Source: Poa pratensis (lineage: Eukaryota > Streptophyta > Magnoliopsida > Poales > Poaceae). From it: a stretch of DNA of 64,000 nucleotides. Under the pieces are notes generated by a model that saw only the letters and a list, made by a program, of their open reading frames with translations, was not told where the DNA came from and ran no database searches. Made by a program: the position numbers and the translations under genes. Each line of letters starts with the position of its first letter. The first letter of the stretch is position 1. The stretch is taken from positions 16,941,204 to 17,005,203 of the forward strand of contig CAMZMU010000123.1 in assembly GCA_947311845.1 (NCBI GenBank), written 5' to 3'. This document shows positions 45,620-57,003 of this stretch, in pieces.

Positions 45620-46704
45620 TTTTTTTTTTTGAAAAGACTACTTGTACATTATACAGAATACCGTACAGGGACACGTACAAGTAGACAACTAGACGAATAC
45701 AGACGCAGATACAACTGCAACCAACTTACATAAAGGACCTCATAGAAACCTAAACAAGCAAAAATATCCTCCAGATCCTTCTTCTTCCTCACAACCCTGG
45801 AGCTCGAAATTGTCAGCACAGAGCCACCGACGGAGGAGAATCCGTCGCTTCCAAGGTCGCACCACGGCGCAAGAGATGCTTCTCGCCATTGGCGTTGATG
45901 AGCCGCAAAACATCCTAGCTCGCCAGAGCCAGAAGAGAAGACTATGAAGGAGTATCGGCCGGGGACGCACCCCAAGCATCCCGAACGCCGGATCTGGGCC
46001 CAGCGGCGCCTCACCTCAAGAGAGGTGGCCAGATCCCTCTCCGTCGACACCCACCTCCCTGCAGCTGTAACCACACAGTAGCTCAACCTGCCAGCACCTT
46101 CTCTCCCCTCGCCACCACGGCCGGCCAGAGAGAAGAACATCGCAAGCCACCACTGCCGCACTCTTCCAACCAACGTGCTCCTGTACAGGCAACCAGAACC
46201 TCCGGCGAAGAACGCCAGTGGCCAGCCACCCCACCCCCAGATCTTGGACAGCAAGTTCAGAGCACAACTTACCGTAGCGAAGAGAAGAACAGGGGACAAA
46301 ATATCCCACAGCTGGTCGCCGTCTTCGCAACGCCGACCCAGCCCGGAGCCACAAACCTCACCAGCTCCATCGATCCAGGAGGGAACCACGCCGGAAGCTC
46401 GACGGCACCGCTCCACAGAGCGCTGCCGAGGTGGAGATCGAGCCCCCGCACCTTTATTCCATGGCGCCGCCGCAGCAACCACCTCTCCAGCACCGCCCTG
46501 GAAACCTAAAGTACTATTTACATGCCTCAGGCACGGATCCGAGGTCTCCCCACTCTCCCACCGCCGCACCGGCGACCGGAGAGGGAGGAGACCGACGAAT
46601 CGGCCGTCGGCGGGACGGGGAACGAGGACAAGCTCCCTTTCGCCTCTCGCTCAAAACAGTAACCAGAGGGGAGGGGAAAGTGAGCTGGAGTTTATTACTG
46701 ATGA
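45620..46704 (-). mobile_element. LINE-like retroposon with 14-bp target duplication
   Basis: GTTCAGGTATCCTT (45606-45619) and GTTCAGATATCCTT (46705-46718) flank the insert with one mismatch. Just inside the left end is a T run of about ten bases, so on the minus strand the element ends ...ACAAGTAGTCTTTTC plus poly(A). A 306-codon minus frame fills most of it but shows no RT, endonuclease or zinc-knuckle motif. It is best read as a non-autonomous LINE derivative, upstream of PIN1. Confidence 0.65.
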
Positions 46705-46849
46705 GTTCAGATATCCTTGTTACTGATGAGTTCTACCAAGTGCATTTTGCATTTCAGTTAATCTTTGCACATGGTTGATCGGTTCATCTCGACCTTTTAA
46801 CAGAGGGGGAAAGTTCGATCGACGAGCGATGTTTAAAGCGTGATCGTAA

Positions 46850-47779
46850 TGATGACTCCAACGGGGCGACCCAAACGGACGCGCGTTTGGTCCGCGTTTT
46901 GTCCGTTTGGGTCGGGGAACGGACGCGCGTCCGGTCCATGTCCGCCCCTTTCTGGCCAGTGCCCCCAACGGGGCCGACGCATTGAGTCCGCCTGGCCAGG
47001 GTTTTCGCCAAACTTTTTTTTTAATACTAGGATTACATTTTTGGAAACTAAAATTACATAGTAAATCTAGGACTTCCTCCTAACATTAAACCCTAAAACC
47101 TAAACCTAAACTTGAAGAAAATTAATAACCGACCACCGGCCGGCAAGGGGGAAGATCAAAGAGGGGTTGCGGCCTTGAGGAACGTCACGCAGCATGCCCT
47201 TTCTGCAACGGACTTGCTGGCTCTTCCTTCATCGCGGCCATGGCCAGCCCAGGGCTAGCTGACTCAATCTTCTTTGATCATTTTGTAGCTACGAAACACG
47301 TAGCGGGCGCCGGTATAAGTGGAAAATGAGCCGCACATAGGCGGCCACGCCGGCGGGGATATGACATCAGGTGGAGCTGCCTGCTCCTTTCGCGGCATCG
47401 GCCGCCGCCAAGGCCTCCCGGTGCCGTTTGCGCCTCGCCGCGCGCTTTTTGGTCTCTTCGGCGGGTTTGTGTGTGTGCCCTAGGGTTTGGCCGGCCGGCG
47501 GGATTTTATACAGCTTCACCGCCCACAGTTATTGCGGGTAGGTGGCCGTTGGGGTCGATGACACGCGGGGCCAGGGCGGACACGGGGAGGACGCAGGAGC
47601 GCTCCGCGAGCGTCCGGGGCCGAGGCATCGGTGGCCCAAATTTGGGTCAGGAATGCGTCGCGGCCGACCAAAAAACGGACCGCGGTCCGTTTGCGTCGCC
47701 CCGTTGGGCCATGTTTTTGGCTCGTGCGGATAGGGACGGACGCGCGCGGACTCGATGGGTCGCCCCGTTGGAGTCATCC
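46850..47779. mobile_element. PIF/Harbinger element 1, 930-bp deletion derivative
   Basis: The ends (T/G)GATGACTCCAACGGGGCGAC and its inverse GTCGCCCCGTTGGAGTCATCC are flanked by TAA at 46847-46849 and 47780-47782. TAA/TTA duplications are the hallmark of PIF/Harbinger. Inside, the minus strand near 47460-47365 still encodes E-E-T-K-K-R-A-A-R-R-K-R, like E-T-K-K-R-G-A-R-R-K-R in element 2. So it derives from an ORF1-bearing element, and it has no transposase. Confidence 0.88.
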
Positions 47780-47782
47780 TAA

Positions 47783-50700
47783 TCTAGCCACAAAAGCTGC
47801 CCCACTGTCAGCCATTTTTGTAGCCACAAAATTGGCAGCTACGCAGACCTTTTATCCTGTCCCTTGCATGCCGCATGGGAATAATTTTGAACTAATTCCA
47901 TGCGTCTCTCTGGACCATGTGACGTGGCCGTACAAAAGATGTTGAGACATGCACATCTTATCAGTTTCGGGTACCATTAATCGGCTGTAAACGCTGCTTA
48001 CCCAGCTAAACGGCATGCTGTCTGCGGTACTAGACTGGCCAGTGATCGATGTGCTGTAAAGTGTCCAAGTGCTTAGCGTTCGCACGGTGCGCCCATATGA
48101 GAGCCACCACGGCCGAAAATGGGTTTAAAAAGCCTGAAAGAGGTAAAGTTTGCAGGAGAAAGGCTGCCTGCTAGGCCAATGGTTTAGAAGATTAGTAGGA
48201 TAATCAGTAGTGCTCGGATTTCAAATGTTTAAAAGACATGGGCTAGGATTTGGTGTTCGGGACGTTCTGCAGGTTGCCTGGATTGACCCATATGTATCAG
48301 AAGATTACTGATATGCCGAATGCCAGACCTTACATACCAAAGCACACTCCACACTTACAAATTGAACATTTCGATCACTACATAGTCTTAGCCAAAGCAT
48401 TACTAAAACGAGCACATCTTTTTTTTTTCATAAGTAATAACAAAGCACATAGTACACACAACACCATGACACATGCCATCATCAGCTTCATCAGCAAAAG
48501 AATTTCTCTCCCTACACCTAGCAATGTAGCTACTTGGAGCCTTGTGGTGGCCATGGTAGTTCGATTTCCCCTAACTGAAGCTCCATTTCTTCCGATGGCA
48601 CCTCCATTTCCTCCACTGCTAGCCATGGTAGCTCCATTCCTTGCCCTCTCCTTTCTTGCCGCCTGAAGCTCTTCTCTCATGTCCTCTGCCGCGTCAAGTG
48701 CATTACCAATGAGGATCTACTGATCAATCAGATATGCCAGAAATCGCAAGTATGCTATGAATCGGAAGGATGGAAGGCCAATGTCAAGCAAAAAATGGGC
48801 CAAATTCAACAAATTTAACACATCACGTCATCGATGACTTACACCATGTTTGACCCACGATTAGAAGAACCAACGATCACAGAACCAACCGATGTGATCG
48901 TTGGTAGTAGATGTAGAACTTCACCAACGTCTGGGCACTTGATGACAGGCATCACAATTGTTTGGCGGCGGAGATCTGAACGGATCATGCTCGAGGTGGA
49001 AAATGATGAAGATGGAAGGGGGAGGTAAGAAATAATGAGGCATGACAGCGGACGACGGCGACAATGGGAGAAGTGGAGCTCGACGTTAGGGGATCCACGA
49101 ATTAGTTATTTGGGATTTGGGGGGGGGGGGGGGTGCGAGGGTGTCGGTGTCTAGGTCCAGTAGAATCACGTAGAGTTCTATTCAGATGTCATCTTGAAAA
49201 AATCCCTCGCTAATACACGCTCTCATATTGTCTCCTGCCATGTTGTCAAAGTGTCGTCAACTGTATGCCACGTCCGCACTAAACCGCTTAAACCACTCCA
49301 TGACAGTAATTTGGAAAGGTTGAAACCCGGTGGAGAAAGTGAGTCAAAAGGTGAAGTTCAATAACAGTAGATAAACTTTTGGAAATTCAAATTGGTTCCC
49401 AAGCTCATATGCTCCTGGTAGAATAAAAAAATAAAAAATAGTAAACCATTTAAAAAAATGAAAATAATTGGAGACAAATATATGCAAATGTTATACATAC
49501 TTATCAACTTTCGTGGTGAAATAACATCTGGTCTATTCTGTATAAAAAAGACAAACCAGTGGCCATAATGGGGATTACAAAAATATGTTTTAAAAGTGCT
49601 GGTTTTGTTATTTTTGTATAGAGCATGAAACTTGGCACGTGTTTAGAAAACATGCATATGTTCGTCACCATTTTTTTCTAAAATCTACGGTTCTTTGAAT
49701 TTGTTTTATTTGACCAGAAGCCTATGAACTCGGGGGTCAAAGAGCTTTCCTGATGAACTTTTCTCTAGTAAACCCCTCCATGCCTTGTGTGTTTGAGCAT
49801 GAACCCATAGTCGGAGGGTATGGTATTTGGCAGAATAGCAAGCTGCTAGCTTCACCAATAGACAGCAGAATGTTACAGATTAGATCGTATATAAACAAAC
49901 TACAAACAGTATCGGTTGTATAGTTAGGATCCTAGCTAACGTAGGTTAACTGCAACACGTTAACAAAATGTTGACTACATGTTTATCAAATGATATCTTC
50001 CCACCTGAGCTTGTGGAAGGAAAAAAATAGTGCAAGTCCGTGCCGTAGGCCGCTAGGGCTAGGGCTAGGCTTCGGCACAGCGCCCGTTGATCCATGAAAC
50101 AGGGGATTTTGCTGGCGAGGCAGGCGAAAATCGCTCCACGATTAGCTCCCGTTCAATCCAAGCCCTGTGTTCCCGGAATGAATTCATTCTTATTTACTAC
50201 ACCCGCAACGCGAAATAAAGAGATCTTCCAGTGAATCGGGATGGTACTTCATGGCTATGTCTAGATAGAGATTCTTTGGGATGGAAGTTGGAATGGCCAA
50301 CTGTAGCCGCCCGGATTTCCAACCGCTGGAGTGGTCGTCGCCGTTCTGTAGAGGATCCGGGATTCCGGGCACAGTAGCGCGGTACGTGGAAGCTGAAGCC
50401 ACCCCGTAGGCCGTAGCCGTAGGGAGCAAGAGCAAGCAAGAGTCCACGAGCGAGTCAACTGTTCCGTTCCGTTCCACCGTTTCCTGCCGCCAATCCCGCG
50501 GCGTGAACAGGAGCGAGAGAGAGAGATCTCGCCGTCGTCATGGGCTAGGCTAGCTGTGGCGTGCGGCCGTTGCTCTTGCTCGATCGGTTTCTCCGCTTCC
50601 ACGATCTACTCTACTGTTCTGTACTAGCAGCATCTGCGTGTATCGCCGCACCGTATCATGATGGGTACGCTCCGTAGCTGCCTGTGTCCGAATGATGATT

Positions 50701-51112
50701 CATCACTAACCCGTGCCATACCGCGACTCGTGTTAGCCGATGCATGCGGCCGGTCAAACACTCGTGCAACTCCGTTTCTTCATCGCTGATACGATCGGCC
50801 GGGACCAGCTCGCTCGTGCTCGTGCACCGCATGTTCTTGAGAAGAAAGATTACGTACGTCGAGTTCTGCGAACCTGGAGCCGTGTTCTGGTAGGCTGCCA
50901 GTGGCGTGTCTCTCAAGTCAGTGTCTCGCTCGTGCTCGTGCACCGTTTGCTAGCTACCCTACGCCGCCAAGCATCTTTTATCGCAGCCAGGACCAGACGC
51001 CGAACGCCGATCGATCGTCGTACCGGAACTCCATCTTTTTGATGGATCGTCCTCCGCGCGTATCAGCGGTGCGCGCTTTCCGGCCCGTCCCCGGTGTGTG
51101 TGACCACCGCTT
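47783..51112. other. Unrecognised intergenic DNA between the Harbinger elements
   Basis: Includes a 15-base G run at 49119-49133 and AT-rich sequence at 49350-49760 that may be old transposon DNA. The minus frame 48378-48680 begins M-R-E-E-L-Q-A-A-R-K-E-R-A-R-N and has an N/G-rich part, but no family is recognised. 50197-50602 also holds open frames with no known motif. Confidence 0.4.
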
Positions 51113-51115
51113 TTA

Positions 51116-53488
51116 GGATGACTCCAACGGACCGACGCAAACGGACGCGCGTTTGGTCCGCGTTTGATCCGTTTGCGTCGGCAACAGGACGCGCGTCCCG
51201 TCCAGGTTCGCCCATTTTCGGCCACTGCGCCCAACGGAGCCGACGCATTGAGTCCGTCCGACCAGGTTTTTTGATCATTTTGATCATTTTCGGCCAGGAT
51301 TTTTTATCACATTGCAACAAAACAAGTATAAAACATAATTCCGGCATCACACAGGCCATGTCTGGGTACATACCCAAAATATTACAAATCCCGGCCATCG
51401 GCCATAGTTCAACACCGGCATGCAACATAATAAATAGAAGAACTGAGATTTGATCAATCTTGGTCCATGTAGTACCTTTACTTCTTGAGGTAGTAGGTCT
51501 TCTTCCTAGGGATGAAGGCCAAGATATACATGTCCATGATTCTGGCCTCCTCGGCGCGTAAGGCGAGATCAAGATCCTTAGCCTTCAGGTCGACCTCCCT
51601 TACTCTTACCTCGACCTCCTTGGCCCTAGCCTCGGCCTCCTTGGCCCTTGCCTCGGCTTCCCGTGCTCTATTCCGAGCATTTTCTCTTCTATATCGAGCC
51701 TCTTCTTTTGCAATTCGAAGAAGAGCTTGGAAGACGCCTTTCTCTCTAGGCGTTCCTTTTCTCTCCTCTCTCCTTCTTGTCACATGTCTTGTCATTTTGG
51801 GATAGGAACCCGTTCAATGTCTTTTGCAACGCAAGGGTTGTTGCATCGCGTTTCAACTCGGCCTTCGAGTTGTTCTTCCCGCTTGGCCTCCCCTCCTTCT
51901 CCGTTGTGGCCTCTTCCTTATCAACTGGCTGTCCACCTTGCTTGAGGGAGGCGTAGAGGTCTTTCCACTTCTGCTGGTCCTTGAGTGCCCGGTACCAATG
52001 GGTCAAGTTGAAGGTCTTCTTATATTGAGCCTGGAAGGTTTTCCAAAACTTGCAACACCTGTGCATACAAGGATATAGCAACCAAAATGCATAAGAAGGG
52101 AAGAGGAAATACCAATTCCTTCACTCCATAGCCACTTTGCGGCCGGGCTTCAACGTTTTCAACGGAGCCGCAAAACTTGCTCATCTCCCCTTGTATGTGG
52201 AGCCACCTCTTGGAGATAGATGTCTCGGTTCGCAGCGTTTGAATGTTATGGGGCGGAAGGATTCTGCATTCATTGTAGCGCTTGGTGAACCGGCCCCAAT
52301 ATGCCGACCCTCTTTGCTCGGCCCGAGAATTTGGTTGGTTCCAACCTCGATCCAGGACTCGCAAATGAGCACGTCTTCCTCGGACGTGAATGAGGCGCCT
52401 CTTTGGCTGATCTTCCTCTTCATGGCCAGGGATTGGGTGTCGAGCTCGTCTAGGAAAACCGGCTCAACCTCGATGTTGATCACATCGGGGCTGGTCGGCG
52501 GAACTTCATCTTCTCCGGCATTGTAATCGTCGTCGGCGTACTGAGTGTTGTCCCTGACAATGTCCTGGAGGACGTCCTCCCCGTCGTAACCATCCTCCTC
52601 CTCCACCTCATAGTACTTAGGGTCACCCGGCGACGGCCTGGGCAAATCGCCGAACAGGTTACGGGCGGCCTGGGCGGCGACCACTGCCGGGGCAGCTGCA
52701 CGCGCTGCCGCAGTCTGCGCCGCGGGCGAGTGTGCGGTCAAAGGTGTAGCGGGCGCGTTGAGATCAAGGGTAGGTGCCTCGACCGCGGATTCGGCTGAGG
52801 TAGGGGAAACCCGCGGCGGCATGGTTCCAGGGAGGTACCCGTACGCAGGCGATGGTGCCTTCGCGGAAGATCTCGACCTTGGCGGTCGGGCCGCCGAGGC
52901 GTTGGAGCTGGCCACCGCAGTCGCGACCCCGACCGCGGCCGCGGTCGGGGTAATCCCAATCAGGAGGAGGGCAGCGGTGGCGGCCCTGGACACGAGGTCA
53001 GAGGTGTCATCCTCGCCCTGCTGCTCGGCGGCGGCCTTCTTGGCAACGTCGAGCTGGTCCTGCTTCAACCTCTTCCTCCGGGCGCCCCGCTTCTTGGTCT
53101 CTGCGGCCCTCTGCTCTGGCGTGAGTTCCTTCTTTACTTTCTTTTTAGCTTGGGGCGCAGGTCCAGCGGCGGTGCCGGCGGCGTCTGGTCCAAACTCAGC
53201 GGCGGCGGCGGCGGAGGCAGCGTCGGCCATGGCTAGGGCTGGAGTGTGGACTGGGGTTTTGGGAGAGGAGAGACCGGTGTGAATTTTGCCGAAAGAGCGG
53301 ACTGGAGGAGGACACAAAAGCGGTCCGTCGCGCGTCCGTGGCCGACGCATTCCTGGCCCAAAATGCGTCGCGGCGGATAGAAAAACGGACCGCGGTCCGT
53401 TTGCGTCGCCCGTTGGGCCGTGTTTTTGGCTCCAGCGGACAGGGACGGACGCGCGCGGACTCGATGCGTCGGCCTGTTGGAGTCATCC
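51116..53488. mobile_element. PIF/Harbinger element 2, carries ORF1 only
   Basis: The ends GGATGACTCCAACGGACCGA and TCGGCCTGTTGGAGTCATCC are flanked by TTA at 51113-51115 and 53489-53491. Subterminal CGGACGCGCG repeats occur at both ends, as in element 1. The 2.37-kb interior is filled by one minus-strand gene for the Myb-like ORF1 protein. There is no room for, and no trace of, the DDE transposase, so it depends on another element. Confidence 0.9.
51478..53230 (-). pseudogene. Harbinger ORF1: Myb/SANT-like DNA-binding protein, frameshifted
   Basis: ATG at 53230 (M-A-D-A-A-S). A basic patch, K-K-K-V-K-K-E-L-T and E-T-K-K-R-G-A-R-R-K-R, is followed by Ala/Pro-rich and acidic low complexity. 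The Myb-like trihelix reads F-T-S-E-E-D-V-L-I-C-E-S-W-I-E-V-G-T-N, then after a one-base loss near 52303-52310 A-Y-W-G-R-F-T-K-R-Y-N-E-C and S-K-R-W-L-H-I-Q-G-E-M-S-K-F. A probable intron (donor near 52110) leads to F-N-L-T-H-W-Y-R-A-L-K-D-Q-Q-K-W, G-R-P-S-G-K-N-N-S-K and a C-terminal coiled coil of A-R-A-K-E-A-E repeats ending at 51478. PIF/Harbinger elements need this protein with the transposase to bind ends and import the complex to the nucleus. One more shift lies near 51745. Confidence 0.78.
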
Positions 53489-53491
53489 TTA

Positions 53492-54905
53492 TATCCCGGC
53501 GCTCCACGGGTCCACTGTAGCTTATATACTGCCGCTTTTATATTCGCGGTTAGATAGATAGGGTTCCAACGGGATACGTGTAGGAGACATGAACACAGAG
53601 TTTGTTCAAAACATTCTCGGTTAGGCCGTTTCAAAAATAAAATCTTGGTTAGGCCGTTTAAAAAAAAAGAACATTCTCTGTTAGAGTCGAGAATTTCTGG
53701 TGAGTTTAGCAGCAGGAAGGAGGTATGTGAGCGCGTGCATTAATATATTTGGTGGTGCTTTATGGCCTTGCACGTAGGCCCGGTATTATGCTATAACTAT
53801 GCGGTGGGAACAAATCCTGGATGAAATGGTATTGTCGATGGTTTCGGAGGGAGTATCTTACATAAAAAAATGTGAGGTTGATTGATTTGAAAACGAGTGA
53901 AGTATAAAATTAAACATATTATTTATAGCTCCATCTTAGCTTCCCCGCAAAAAGTATATCCGGTTCTGAAATTTTGACTACTCCATACTTTTTTTTGAAA
54001 TATTTAGCTTTTTTAGACAATGACAAATTTATTTATTTTGACAAATTTAGCGATTTTTACAGGGACAATAGTCCATGACTGGGAGGCGCATAGCCCATTT
54101 ATTGGCCGTCAGTTTTATCACATCGACTCGGAAGTGAATTCATTTTGAAGCCTCAGTAAGCTGTAAATGGCCAGTAAGCCCACCTCAGCACATACCACAA
54201 CATTGCAGCCCATGGAAGCAGTGCATGGAAGATTCGAGGTCCACTACATGGTAGTCCATTCGCTCCACACAAAAAAAAAATCGTTGTCCATTCCCAAGTT
54301 GAGCAAAGGAACCTCATCACATACACACTATTGGGTTAGCCATTATTAGTTTTTAATTCTTATTTCTCTTGTATTTTGCTTTGTTTCTTCAATTTCCATT
54401 TCAACCTTCTTTATTTGATAGTCGTGTTTCATTTCTATCTCTCACCATAGTTCCCTTTTCATTTCATGTGTTTCACAAATAATATTTCTTCCCGTACCAT
54501 TTCACAAAAGGAACCATGTACTACCTTTTGTCAGCCATTTGTCTATATGTTTTGATTGCATTTTTTTTTGTTCGTACAAATATTAAATTTAGCGAGAGTT
54601 TATTATGATCTTATGTTTGTTTACAATCTATGCAAACATTTTCTTAGTTACATAAACATATTTTATAGATGGTGTTGCAAATAAAGTAGGTTTCTTATAT
54701 CAAATATTTTAATCGAGTCATAATGTTTTGGAAGGTGATTGAACCTTTATTTTACATAGCGGGCATTGTTTCGCTGGTAGAACATATTTAAGCATGGCTC
54801 TTTTTTTTCTAACAGCAATTTTTTTATCTTTTCATGAAAATAAGAAATGTATTATGCTATATGATGTTGGGATTAAGGCTGCTCAGGAGTAACATAGAGT
54901 AGTAA
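53492..54905. other. AT-rich intergenic DNA
   Basis: GGTTAGGCCGTTT is repeated near 53619 and 53649. CGGAGGGAGTA near 53843 looks like one Stowaway end without a partner. No gene. Confidence 0.4.
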
Positions 54906-57003
54906 CATGCTGAAAGGACAAGGATGTCGCCTAGAGGGGGGGGGGGTGAATAGGCGATTTAAAACTTTTTCGGTTTAAGGCTTGATAATTGCGGAATAAA
55001 ACTAGGTGTTTAAATTAACAAGCCAACAACCTAAATATACTAGGCTCACCTATGTGCACCAACAACTTATGCTAAGCAAGACAAACAACAAGGTGATAGC
55101 AATATATAAGACTTCAAGCACGAAGGCTATCACAATGTAAAGTGCATAAGTAAAGAGATCGGGTATAGAAATAACCGAGGCACGCGGAGACGACGATGTA
55201 TTCCCGAGTTCCTCCTTTTTAGGGGAGTACGTCTCGTTGGAGGGGTGTGAGTTTCAAACTCAAGGCACCACAAATGGCCTCACCCTATTCTCCGATGAGC
55301 CTTGCCCAAAAGCTCGGTTCACCTTCCACTATTGATTTCCTTTTGGGCGGAAATCGAGTCCCTTAAAACAATCTTGAGGCACAACCCACAAAAGGATTGG
55401 GAGCTCCCAAGTGGCCACAAAAGGCCTCAACCGCCACAAAAGACGTCTAGGGTCTAAAGACCCAAGAGTAACAAGCTCACGAACTATCACTTGCACGAAT
55501 CCTCGTGGAGAGCACAAACTGATGCACAAAAGCAATGGCAGGAACACAAGAAGTGCTCAAGTCCTTCACTCTCAAATCCCACCAAAAGCAACTAATGCTT
55601 TATGGGGGGGAGAAGAGAGGAAGAACAAAGGAGGAGAAACACCAAGAACTCCAAGATCAAGATCAACTAGGTTTTCCTCACTTAGAGGAGGAATAGATTG
55701 GTGAAAATGTAGATCTAGATCTCCTCTCACTTTCCCTTAAAGATATGCAAGAATCATGGGAGGGATTGAGAGGGAGGCAAGCTTTTCCAAAGGTCAACAA
55801 TGGAGGAGAGAGAGGGGGAAAACGAGCTCAAGTTGTTAGGGAACCAATGGGGAAGAAAGCCCCTTAAATAGGTCCCTAAAAAATCTGCCCGTTGGGCAGT
55901 GCAGGGAGGCCGGCCTCACGAGCTGCTCGGCGGCTCACAGAGCCCGACCTGGGAGTCGGCCTGGCTGGCCTGGAGGCCGGCCACCCAGCCGAGGCACCCG
56001 GCCTGAGAACCGGCCTGGCACCCAGCCTAGGCCGGCTGGGGGCCCGACTCGCCTGGCCTGGGAGCCGGCCAGGCCGGCCTGGGGGCTGGCCACCCAGAAC
56101 CCGAAATTGAAACACCCATAATTTTTGCGAGAAAACTCCAAATTGGATGAAACCAACTTTGTTAGAAAGGTAACGACAAGAACTTTGTTGGAAATATTAA
56201 AAACCATAAATAGAGTAAGTCACCACCCATGGGAAGGTGTGAAACTTTCCTCAAGGATAAACCGATGATATTTTCAACACGAAAACGCAACAAGTTTTCA
56301 TCCGGACTCCGTTTTCTATGATCTTGGGCTTGCTCCGAAGATAATCACAAGCACTACAAGATCATGCATATACACATCATAGTCCATCATGTGAGGATGA
56401 TAACACAAGAGGAGAGTTCGACCTCTCTATAAGAGACGAACCGGTAAAACCTCCAACATCAAAAACCCCACAAGATATTCAAATGAAATCCGTTTTTGAT
56501 GAACTAGAGCTTGGTATGAAGATGAACACAAGCTCTAAATTATCACATGGATAAAAGTCAAGTTGTAGTGGTGGGTCCCGTATAGGCCCGCATAACAGGA
56601 TTTCTGTTCAAAACAGCTAAAATCTAACCAAGCTGACAACAACGGAAGCTAGCTTATTTTCGGCTGGAGCGGGCCGGATCCGGGCACCGCTTGACACCCT
56701 TAGATAAAAGCCAAATAAGAACCAAGAAAGATGATGCCAAATATGCAAAGGTTTGAGTTCTCCACAAAGATGCGATCAAGTTACTCACTTGAGAGCCCCT
56801 CTTGATAGTACTCCGTCTATCCTATAACCCGGTCCCCACTAACACCACGAGACCGGTAAAATAGAAACCCTATAGAGATCATACCTTTGCCTTGCGCATT
56901 CCACTTGAGCTAGATGATGACGATCTTGACTCCCTCAAGTTGGAACATCTTTCTTGATTGTGCTTGCTAGCACATGCTTGATGAAGACTTTTCCAAATAC
57001 TTC

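Noticed and set aside
45649..46569. 306-codon minus frame in the LINE-like insert
   Set aside because: No RT, endonuclease or other motif; GC-rich element body with a decent chance of a long open frame. Kept only as part of the retroposon.
48378..48680. 100-codon minus frame with a helical start and N/G-rich part
   Set aside because: No recognised family and no neighbours to support it; left as unrecognised.
53838..53850. Stowaway end CGGAGGGAGTA
   Set aside because: No opposite CTCCCTCCG end within 500 bp and no clear TA duplication.
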